Positions 1 to 6,398 of a stretch of 7,255 nucleotides of DNA are shown piece by piece (the stretch's first letter is position 1; each line of letters begins with the position of its first letter). Under the pieces are notes generated by a model. That model was given only the letters and a program-made list of their open reading frames with translations. It was not told the DNA's origin and ran no database searches. The translations under genes were made by a program, and so were the position numbers. Source of the stretch: Bacteroides sp. (GTDB lineage: Bacteria > Bacteroidota > Bacteroidia > Bacteroidales > Bacteroidaceae); assembly GCA_019417975.1 (NCBI GenBank), contig DYCT01000098.1:1-7255 (forward strand). Reading direction: 5' to 3'.

Positions 1-49
1 CAACTGACTCTTAATCAGTGGGTCCAGGGTTCGAATCCCTGAGGGTGTA
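1..49 (+). tRNA. tRNA-Lys (anticodon CTT), 5' part outside the window
   Basis: The anticodon arm is complete: stem ACTGA/TCAGT encloses the loop CTCTTAA, giving anticodon CTT at 10-12, which reads the lysine codon AAG. The T arm follows with stem CAGGG/CCCTG around TTCGAAT (25-41). The 3' acceptor strand is AGGGTGT (42-48) and the discriminator base is A49. The encoded sequence continues with CAA rather than CCA, so the CCA tail is presumably added after transcription. The D arm and the 5' acceptor strand lie left of position 1. A terminator follows directly, so this is the last gene of its transcript. Confidence 0.93.
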
Positions 50-50
50 C

Positions 51-82
51 AAAAAAGGAGGATTATTTAATCCTCCTTTTTT
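51..82 (+). terminator. Intrinsic terminator of the tRNA transcript
   Basis: An 8-bp stem GGAGGATT (57-64) / AATCCTCC (69-76) closes a 4-nt loop and is followed by six T residues (77-82). Six A residues before the stem (51-56) can pair with the T tract, so it could act in both directions. It starts two bases after the mature tRNA 3' end. Confidence 0.92.
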
Positions 83-165
83 ATTATGTACGCTCGGCAT
101 GAGCATTATCTAACGGGTGCAGGTCGGTTGCTCCCAGACTTTCAATATGGAGTTCGGTAGATAAA

Positions 166-203
166 AGAAGAGTGCTTTATGGAATTCCATAAAGCACTCT
201 TCT
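166..203 (-). terminator. Terminator of the M6 protease gene, perfect palindrome
   Basis: Positions 166-203 form a perfect inverted repeat with 19-nt arms and no spacer, centred on GAATTC at 182-187. It begins 20 nt past the stop codon of the minus-strand protease gene. Read on the minus strand, it runs into a short T-rich tail (TTTTAT), which fits a Rho-independent terminator. In RNA the central bases would open into a loop. The plus-strand side has no T tract, so it should serve the protease gene rather than the tRNA. The 83-165 stretch between the two terminators holds no supportable gene. Confidence 0.82.
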
Positions 204-222
204 GTAAAATATTCAAATAAGC

Positions 223-3066
223 TTAGCGAATCACCTTGAAAGTTTTGCTCTCTACGCGAACCACATACAGTCCATCGGATGGCAACTGAATTCGGGTATC
301 ATACGCTGTTGCTTTCTCATTGTAAATCAAACGGCCGGCAATGTCGTATACAGCAATCGGCATACCAGCTTTAGCGCCTTTTACGACAAGTTCTGTACCT
401 GCCACGTATGCGTAGACTGGGTTTGTGCTTTCTGTATTGGAAACAGTAGCAGCTTCTTCCGACAAAGTCATCAAGAAATACATTTCTGAGTTTTGAGATT
501 CTAAAGTACCATCAAATCCTTTTACCTGATATGCATAGAAGGTAAGTGGCTGCAATCCGGTGACTTCAAACGAAAGAGCATCTCCTACAACTTTGTTGTC
601 GTATTCAGGGATTGCGGTAAACTCTGTCGGTTTGAAATAGTTCACGCAAATGTCGTCAATATATACAGTTCCACTTCCAGGACGATTGAACTCAATCTTA
701 ATGGCATTATACATTTCCGAGAATTGGTCAGTCTTCATTGAGAAAGTAGCACCGCCTTCTGCTTTTGTCAGAGAAGGGATAGTAGTTATAAGTTTCCAAT
801 CTCCTTGTGTATATCCATAGATAGACAGCTTGTTTTCTTCGCTCAAATTCTCTGTAGCACGATGCCAGAAGCTGAAGCCTCCTACCCAAGCATCTGTTTT
901 GATAGAAGAATATACATAACCCTTGTCTCTGCTCAATCCTAATGAATTGGGAGCTTCACCGTAGTACCCTTTTTCGCTGAATACGGTGTATGAAGTTGAT
1001 TTCCATCCTTCAGGAACAGATGCGCCTTTGGTGAAGTCGGCTTTTTCTTCGGTCATTTCACCGTTTACTTCGAAAGCGGTTACATAATAAGTCTTGGTAT
1101 CTTTCAAGCTTTCCCAGTTGGCTACGAAAGAATGGTCGGTTACTTGAGTCGGTGCAGCGATGGTTGGCGCAAAGAAGCGATAGTCTTTATCGCCAGTGTG
1201 TACTTTTATCGGTGAAGAGTATGCTCCGATATATTTATTTCCACGCGCGCGTACTCTATAATAGTATGTCTTTTCCGGATCCAAACCAGTAACTTCGAAA
1301 CTTGTTACATTGCCTACGTGGCGTGCCAAATATCCATCAACATATACCTTTGTAGCAACGGCAGAACCGATGTTGGCAGATTGGTAGTATACATCAATTA
1401 CATACGAAGTAGCGTCGTCCAGTTTATCCCAGTTTGCTTTAAAAGAGACCGGAGTGACATCTGTAGCAGCTTGAGCAACAACAACACCTAATACGTTTGA
1501 TGGGTCAATTACATCGAAAAGGATTAGAGAATCGGGTGTTTCATAGATATTATAAATACCCAGATTGCTGGCTGTTCCGTTCCATGTTTTCAGACTAGGA
1601 CTCGTTTTGTCTGTAATGCTTGTAACGTTTGAAGTTCCCGGGAATGGGAAGCTGTCGTAATGGTCAGGCGAAGCGATGCCGCCGGCTTCTTCAATGTCGA
1701 CATACTGGTGTGAACCATCGTTGTTGGGTTTGTTTTGATTCCAATAATACTCTTTGTAGTCAATATGCCATATGAGCATGCCGTGACCGGGCAGATAGCT
1801 GTCGAATCCTTTCTGCTGACGATTTTCAAACAAGAAATATTCATCCGGTTTTTTGGTACTAATCTTATATACCTTATTTTCTATCAACGGAGGTAATACA
1901 AATGTTGTATCGGTCTGTTTGATTTCAAGAGGCTCAGTCCAGCCGAGAAAATAGCGTTCGTAAGCACTCATCATCGGAGGGGTATTACCTTCGTTCAGAT
2001 AAGAGCCGGAAGCCATGATGTCCCAGTTGCCCGGATGTGCATCAGTTCTGTAGTCGGTGGCATAGAGGTCGGGCAATCCGAGTACGTGTCCGAACTCATG
2101 ACAGAAAGTACCGATTCCTGCCATCTTTTTGGTTTTCATTACGATTTCATTGGAACATGCATAGCGGTCGATGAGCACTCCATCCAATTCTTGTGTAATT
2201 TTAGCACCTCTATATACATAGAATTGGTGTGGCCAAATGGTATTAGCGTCACCTCCATCGGCTTCACCATATCCGGCATAAAATACATAGATATTATCCA
2301 CGAAACCATCGTGGTCGAGGTCATATTCAGAAAAATCGATTTCGTCATCCAGCAGTTTACAAGCATCGGCAACCATCTGTGCCGGATTCATATCATTACC
2401 CCAAATATCATTCGCTCCGTAATAAGCCATCTTGTTAGGCAGTTTTACCGGACCATACACTTTAATGTCGGGTTCGTATAGATTGTTAGAAGAAGCCATG
2501 TAGTAATCGCGTACACTACCTGTTCCTCCATTTTCACTATAACCTTTTTCGTTCAGCATGCGGTCGAAGCTTTCCTTTGGATTGGGTGTAATGAAAGATT
2601 CGTCGGCAAATTCAGCTAAGATAACCAATACTTTCTGTTTGCCTATGGTAGGATAAGAAACTGATTTGTGCATCTGTTCTACCGATTTACGTAGCATAGA
2701 AGTTTCTTTTTCCATGCCGGTCGTATAGTTTTTCAAGATTTCCTTATTGTCTTGCGACGTTAAAAGGTGGTTTGCTGCAACCGAACGAGACGAAATATCT
2801 GTAGCCTTGATAGTAGAAGGAGCTATCAAGCCGTTGTTTACAGACGCATAACACAAATAGTTTGTAGCATCTCCCAACAAAAGGATACCATCTTCCGACA
2901 GATAATAATGATGAAATTCATCACCAATCAGGCGAACTTTGAGTTCTGTTCCATCTGGTTGTTTATATACAATCAGGCCCGATTTGGCCGGCACTCCCCA
3001 TGCCGAAAAAGTGCATAAAAAAGAAAACAGGAAGATTCCTGCTGATTTCCACAATAGTTTATTCAT
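223..3066 (-). CDS. Secreted M6-family zinc metalloprotease with Fn3 repeats and T9SS-like C-terminal domain
   Basis: This is a 947-residue precursor of an exported endopeptidase of the M6 (immune inhibitor A-like) family. Residues 1-24 form a type I signal peptide with an FLFSFL core, probably cut near SAWG/VPA. Residues 25 to about 130 resemble the M6 propeptide (PDGTELKVRLIGDEFHHYY). The catalytic domain carries HEFGHVLGLPD, with presumed zinc ligands H323, H327 and D333, catalytic E324 and a Met-turn WDIMASG at M351. An EF-hand-like loop DLDHDGFVD at 249-257 suggests calcium binding. An Fn3 domain spans about 532-624. A second Fn3 (about 638-860) is interrupted by an insert containing YIDDICV. 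Residues 884-947 form a type-A T9SS sorting-like domain ending in KTFKVIR. The start at 3066 is preferred over an in-frame ATG at 3102, because that ATG lies upstream of the likely -7 box and 3066 gives a clean signal peptide. The target protein is unknown. Confidence 0.93.
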   Translation of the reverse strand: MNKLLWKSAGIFLFSFLCTFSAWGVPAKSGLIVYKQPDGTELKVRLIGDEFHHYYLSEDGILLLGDATNYLCYASVNNGLIAPSTIKATDISSRSVAANHLLTSQDNKEILKNYTTGMEKETSMLRKSVEQMHKSVSYPTIGKQKVLVILAEFADESFITPNPKESFDRMLNEKGYSENGGTGSVRDYYMASSNNLYEPDIKVYGPVKLPNKMAYYGANDIWGNDMNPAQMVADACKLLDDEIDFSEYDLDHDGFVDNIYVFYAGYGEADGGDANTIWPHQFYVYRGAKITQELDGVLIDRYACSNEIVMKTKKMAGIGTFCHEFGHVLGLPDLYATDYRTDAHPGNWDIMASGSYLNEGNTPPMMSAYERYFLGWTEPLEIKQTDTTFVLPPLIENKVYKISTKKPDEYFLFENRQQKGFDSYLPGHGMLIWHIDYKEYYWNQNKPNNDGSHQYVDIEEAGGIASPDHYDSFPFPGTSNVTSITDKTSPSLKTWNGTASNLGIYNIYETPDSLILFDVIDPSNVLGVVVAQAATDVTPVSFKANWDKLDDATSYVIDVYYQSANIGSAVATKVYVDGYLARHVGNVTSFEVTGLDPEKTYYYRVRARGNKYIGAYSSPIKVHTGDKDYRFFAPTIAAPTQVTDHSFVANWESLKDTKTYYVTAFEVNGEMTEEKADFTKGASVPEGWKSTSYTVFSEKGYYGEAPNSLGLSRDKGYVYSSIKTDAWVGGFSFWHRATENLSEENKLSIYGYTQGDWKLITTIPSLTKAEGGATFSMKTDQFSEMYNAIKIEFNRPGSGTVYIDDICVNYFKPTEFTAIPEYDNKVVGDALSFEVTGLQPLTFYAYQVKGFDGTLESQNSEMYFLMTLSEEAATVSNTESTNPVYAYVAGTELVVKGAKAGMPIAVYDIAGRLIYNEKATAYDTRIQLPSDGLYVVRVESKTFKVIR

Positions 3067-3089
3067 AATGTAAGATTTATTTAATGTGG

Positions 3090-3097
3090 CAAAAATA
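3090..3097 (-). promoter_or_regulatory. Probable -7 promoter element of the protease gene
   Basis: Read on the minus strand, 3097-3090 is TATTTTTG, an exact match to the Bacteroides -7 consensus TAnnTTTG. It sits 23 nt upstream of the chosen start codon at 3066. No clear TTTG -33 box occurs about 19-21 nt further upstream; that stretch is only T-rich, so the promoter is half-supported. Its position argues that the extra in-frame ATG at 3102 is not used. Confidence 0.5.
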
Positions 3098-3220
3098 GAC
3101 AAATTTTTGAGTAAAATAATGGTAGTCAGCTTTATCTTTTCCTTATTAGTTTTTTTTTAAGTTTAAGACTGTTTAAATCGTCATAGACGAATAAAACGAC
3201 AAGATTCTTGGGCGTAATTC

Positions 3221-3251
3221 TTTGCCAATCCAAACAAACGACCTATCTTTG
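3221..3251 (+). promoter_or_regulatory. Bacteroides-type promoter of the NfnAB-like gene
   Basis: TTTG at 3221-3224 and TATCTTTG at 3244-3251 are separated by 19 nt. This matches the sigma-ABfr consensus (-33 TTTG, -7 TAnnTTTG) in both boxes and in spacing. Transcription should begin a few bases past 3251, giving a leader of roughly 55-60 nt before the ATG at 3317. A 5-3-5 dyad (TCGTC ATA GACGA, 3178-3190) lies about 30 bp upstream of the -33 box and could be an operator, but it is short. Confidence 0.8.
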
Positions 3252-3316
3252 CGTAAATTCAAACTTACATAATGAAAGTAAAAACCTTGTAGTAACTAAT
3301 TATACTAACGACTAAC

Positions 3317-5611
3317 ATGAACAAAATTGTTTCAAAAGAGCACTTTTCCGAAAAAGTATTCAAATTGGAAATAGAAGCTCCGCTCATTGCCAAATCGCGT
3401 AAAGCCGGACACTTTGTCATCGTGCGCGTGGGAGAAAAAGGTGAACGTATGCCGCTGACTATTGCTGCTGCCGATACACAAAAAGGTACCATTACCCTGG
3501 TGGTACAAGAAGTGGGGCTCTCTTCTACCAAACTGTGTATGTTGAATGAAGGCGACTATATTACGGATGTGGTAGGTCCGTTGGGTAAGGCTACTCATAT
3601 CGAGAATTTCGGCACGGTGGTATGTGCCGGAGGTGGTGTGGGTGTAGCACCTCTTTTGCCGATTGTTCAAGCGTTGAAAGCTGCCGGCAACAGAGTAATC
3701 ACTGTTTTGGCCGGACGTACCAAAGAGCTGATTATTCTAGAGAAAGAAATGCGTGAAAGCTCGGATGAAGTAATCATCATGACCGACGACGGTTCTTACG
3801 GTAAAAAAGGATTGGTCACTGAAGGCGTGGAGGAAGTAATCAAACGCGAGAAAGTAGATAAGTGCTTCTGTATCGGTCCGGCTATCATGATGAAATTCGT
3901 GTCTTTGCTGACCAAAAAATATGAAATCCCGACCGATGTTTCGCTCAACACCATCATGGTGGACGGAACTGGTATGTGTGGTGCTTGCCGTATCACTGTG
4001 GGAGGAAAAACAAAATTTGTTTGTGTTGACGGGCCTGAATTTGATGCACATCAAGTAGATTTCGACGAAATGTTGAAACGAATGGGCGCTTTTAAAAATA
4101 TAGAACGCGAAGAAATTCATAAGTTAGACCATCTGGAGTGTGAAGCTGAAGTTCATAAACCGGAAGATGAAAACTCGCGCAATGCTCCGTGGCGCGAAGC
4201 TTTACGCAAGAGCATGAAGCCCAAAGAACGTACAGCTATCCCCCGCGTGAAGATGAACGAGCTGGATGCAGAATACCGTTCGCACAGCCGTAAGGAAGAA
4301 GTAAACCTTGGATTGACGGAGGAACAGGCTTTGGTAGAAGCCAAACGTTGCCTGGACTGTGCCAACCCTACTTGTATGACAGGTTGTCCGGTGGGCATCA
4401 ACATCCCGGGTTTCATTAAAAATATCGAACGAGGCGAATATCTGAAAGCTGCTCAAGTGCTGAAAATGACCAGTGCACTACCTGCAGTCTGCGGCCGTGT
4501 ATGTCCGCAGGAAAAACAGTGCGAATCGAAATGTATCCATTTGAAGATGGGAGAAAAAGCGGTTGCCATCGGTTACTTGGAGCGTTTCGCTGCCGACTAT
4601 GAGCGCGAGAGTGGTCAGATTTCTCTGCCCGAAGTGGCTGAAAAGAATGGCATTCGTGTAGCTGTTATCGGTTCCGGTCCTTCGGGATTGTCGTTTGCAG
4701 GCGACATGGCTAAGTTGGGCTACGATGTAACAGTGTTTGAGGCTTTGCACGAAATCGGTGGTGTATTGAAATATGGTATTCCGGAATTCCGTCTGCCCAA
4801 TCACATTGTCGATGTAGAGATTGAAAATTTATCGAAGATGGGAGTTACTTTCATCAAGGACTGCATTATCGGTAAAACCATCAGTGTAGAGCAGCTGAAG
4901 GAGGATGGATTCAAGGGTATTTTCGTAGCATCGGGTGCAGGACTTCCCAACTTTATGGGCATTCCGGGCGAAAACTCCATCAACATCATGTCGTCCAACG
5001 AGTATCTGACTCGTGTAAACCTGATGGATGCTGCCAGCGACGACTCGGACACTCCGGTCACATTCGGCAAGCGCGTAGCCGTGATTGGTGGTGGCAACAC
5101 TGCGATGGACTCTGTTCGTACAGCACGTCGTCTGGGTGCCGAAAAAGCGATGATTATCTATCGTCGTTCGGAAGAAGAGATGCCTGCACGTTTGGAGGAA
5201 GTTAAGCACGCCAAAGAAGAAGGAGTAGAATTCCTGACTCTTCATAACCCGATTGAATACATTGCCGATGAGCAAGGCAAGGTGAAACAAGTAGTCTTGC
5301 AAAAGATGGAATTGGGAGAACCCGATGTCTCCGGTCGTAGAAGTCCGATGCCTATCCCCGGTGCTACCGAAACCATCGACATCGATATGGCTATCGTGAG
5401 TGTAGGTGTGTCTCCTAACCCCATTGTCCCCCACTCCATCCAAGGACTCGACTTGGGCAGAAAGGGTACTATCAATGTAGATGAAAACATGGAGTCGTCC
5501 ATTCCGATGATTTTTGCCGGAGGCGATATTGTTCGCGGTGGTGCAACTGTTATTTTAGCTATGGGCGATGGACGCAAAGCAGCAGCTGCCATGCACGCAA
5601 AATTGAAATAG
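3317..5611 (+). CDS. NfnA-NfnB-like fusion: flavin/iron-sulfur NAD(P)H oxidoreductase (PyrK-like + GltD-like)
   Basis: This 764-residue cytoplasmic protein fuses two modules that are usually separate subunits. Residues 1 to about 262 form a ferredoxin-NADP-reductase-like module (PyrK/SudB/NfnA type). It has an FAD-binding RMPLT at 44-48, a nucleotide loop GGGVGVAP at 105-112, and a [2Fe-2S] motif with C221, C224 and C236 plus D216. After a charged linker, the module from about 305 is GltD/SudA/NfnB-like. Its cysteines C345, C348, C353, C357 and C392, C396, C402, C406 fit two [4Fe-4S] clusters. FAD binding is marked by GSGPSG at 452-457, NADPH binding by GGGNTA from 591 and RR at 616-617, and the C-terminal FAD motif is IFAGGDIVRGGATVILAMGDG. 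Automated pipelines often name such proteins 'DHODB NAD-binding subunit/NADPH-dependent glutamate synthase'. No large GltB or PyrD gene is adjacent, so an NADH-dependent ferredoxin:NADP oxidoreductase (NfnAB) or sulfide dehydrogenase role fits better. Electron bifurcation is inferred. It is monocistronic. Confidence 0.93.
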   Translation: MNKIVSKEHFSEKVFKLEIEAPLIAKSRKAGHFVIVRVGEKGERMPLTIAAADTQKGTITLVVQEVGLSSTKLCMLNEGDYITDVVGPLGKATHIENFGTVVCAGGGVGVAPLLPIVQALKAAGNRVITVLAGRTKELIILEKEMRESSDEVIIMTDDGSYGKKGLVTEGVEEVIKREKVDKCFCIGPAIMMKFVSLLTKKYEIPTDVSLNTIMVDGTGMCGACRITVGGKTKFVCVDGPEFDAHQVDFDEMLKRMGAFKNIEREEIHKLDHLECEAEVHKPEDENSRNAPWREALRKSMKPKERTAIPRVKMNELDAEYRSHSRKEEVNLGLTEEQALVEAKRCLDCANPTCMTGCPVGINIPGFIKNIERGEYLKAAQVLKMTSALPAVCGRVCPQEKQCESKCIHLKMGEKAVAIGYLERFAADYERESGQISLPEVAEKNGIRVAVIGSGPSGLSFAGDMAKLGYDVTVFEALHEIGGVLKYGIPEFRLPNHIVDVEIENLSKMGVTFIKDCIIGKTISVEQLKEDGFKGIFVASGAGLPNFMGIPGENSINIMSSNEYLTRVNLMDAASDDSDTPVTFGKRVAVIGGGNTAMDSVRTARRLGAEKAMIIYRRSEEEMPARLEEVKHAKEEGVEFLTLHNPIEYIADEQGKVKQVVLQKMELGEPDVSGRRSPMPIPGATETIDIDMAIVSVGVSPNPIVPHSIQGLDLGRKGTINVDENMESSIPMIFAGGDIVRGGATVILAMGDGRKAAAAMHAKLK

Positions 5612-5635
5612 CCAATCGCATTTTGATGAATCTAT

Positions 5636-5674
5636 AAAAAAGTATGCCGGTAGTTTTATCGGCATACTTTTTTT
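5636..5674 (+). terminator. Intrinsic terminator of the NfnAB-like gene
   Basis: An 8-bp stem GTATGCCG (5642-5649) / CGGCATAC (5660-5667) encloses a 10-nt loop and is followed by seven T residues (5668-5674). The preceding A tract (5636-5641) extends the pairing. It starts 25 nt after the stop codon, which closes this transcription unit. Confidence 0.93.
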
Positions 5675-5963
5675 ATGCTTTTCGGATTGCTGCATGAGAA
5701 TAAGCAGGATAACTTTAAGTGTGGAATACGTTATGCATAATCCTTATTTTGCGAATATCATTTAGCATTAAAAACAGATGTTTTTGAAATAAATAAACCG
5801 GATAATCTGAAAATGATAATTATTTTGTTATTTTCATAAGCTCTCATTTTGTATATTTATGCATAGTTATTCATGTATATTGACTTCTATTGCATATTTA
5901 TACAAGATATGGAGGCAAAAAAGCCTTGTTTTGGGTCGTTTAAAAGTGCTATTTCGGATGAAA

Positions 5964-6000
5964 TATCTTAGGATACTTCGCCAAGTATCCTAAGATACTT
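5964..6000. repeat. Perfect 15-bp inverted repeat with an overlapping alternative stem
   Basis: The arms at 5964-5978 and 5983-5997 pair perfectly around the loop CGCC. The right arm can instead fold on itself: AAGTATC (5983-5989) pairs with GATACTT (5994-6000) around CTAA. The two structures exclude each other. GATACTT occurs twice in direct orientation (5972-5978 and 5994-6000). No T tract follows on either strand, so it does not look like a terminator. Confidence 0.85.
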
Positions 6001-6274
6001 TGAAAACGCACTTATGGTTCCCTTGTATTTTCCCTGATTTTCTCTCTGATTTTTGCGATGAAAAAGGGTATTGAAAATATGAAATTCTATATATGTGATT
6101 GTAAAACAGTGCTTTCCGGAAATCAAATTTGAAAATTTGCAAGCAACGGACATTTTGTTTGCAAATTCGCGATTCTCGCACTGCATAAATATACATTTAT
6201 GTACATTTTGACATTTTGCTGTTCTTAGCAAATTGTAACTTGTCACTGCTATGAGCGATAGCGTTGCCTCATGT

Positions 6275-6305
6275 TCTGTTCTCTTAACAGAGGTGTTAAT
6301 CTTTG
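6275..6305 (+). promoter_or_regulatory. Weak candidate promoter for the small exported-protein gene
   Basis: AATCTTTG at 6298-6305 matches TAnnTTTG except at the first base. TCTG at 6275-6278, 19 nt upstream, matches TTTG at three of four bases. It is the best Bacteroides-type candidate seen before the gene at 6399 and would give a leader of about 85 nt containing the 6359-6380 dyad. Both boxes deviate from consensus, so the support is slight. Confidence 0.3.
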
Positions 6306-6358
6306 TTGGCTTTAAGGTTTATAAATAGTGCGAATAAGAGCGTGTGAAAACGAAATCA

Positions 6359-6380
6359 TTACATTCGCTCCAGAATGTAA
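6359..6380. promoter_or_regulatory. 8-6-8 inverted repeat upstream of the small exported-protein gene
   Basis: TTACATTC (6359-6366) and GAATGTAA (6373-6380) form a perfect dyad with a 6-nt spacer, ending 18 nt before the ATG at 6399. It could be an operator for a dimeric regulator. If it lies in the leader, it could be an RNA hairpin close to the ribosome-binding region. There is no T tract, so it is not a terminator. Confidence 0.6.
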
Positions 6381-6398
6381 CATATCCTTTTATTCAAG

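Larger units (their letters stand above)
5675..6398. other. Long AT-rich intergenic region with several dyads, no supported gene
   Basis: These 724 nt separate the terminator of the oxidoreductase from the small exported-protein gene. Minus-strand frames (for example 5968-6246, 92 codons) are open, but their products look low-complexity, with no signal peptide, motif or recognisable family, so I do not call them. The region does hold structured elements: a 15-bp hairpin (5964-5997), abutting palindromes TTTCCGGAAA and TCAAATTTGA (6113-6132), a 9-bp inverted repeat (6134-6142/6159-6167), small competing stems around 6248-6290, and an 8-bp dyad (6359-6380). An unannotated small RNA, a long leader for the next gene or a decayed element are all possible. 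No family was recognised. Confidence 0.6.

Noticed and set aside
1..82. tRNA 3' end as an integration site for a mobile element
   Set aside because: No repeat of the tRNA 3' sequence and no integrase is visible in the window.
84..164. Open minus-strand frame reading LSTELHIESLGATDLHPLDNAHAERT before a stop
   Set aside because: It has no start codon, is only about 30 codons long and runs into the protease terminator; I recognise no family. It could be a C-terminal remnant but is not supportable as a gene.
3067..3102. N-terminal extension of the M6 protease from an ATG at 3102
   Set aside because: The extra 12 residues would spoil the signal peptide, and the codons overlap the likely -7 promoter box at 3090-3097.
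4829..5443. Long minus-strand frame of 204 codons opposite the oxidoreductase
   Set aside because: It is antisense to strongly supported coding sequence with clear FAD and NADPH motifs; its translation looks like a shadow, with no domain.
5968..6246. Minus-strand frame of 92 codons in the intergenic region
   Set aside because: The product shows no signal peptide, motif or family, overlaps a hairpin and palindromes, and no promoter was seen for it.
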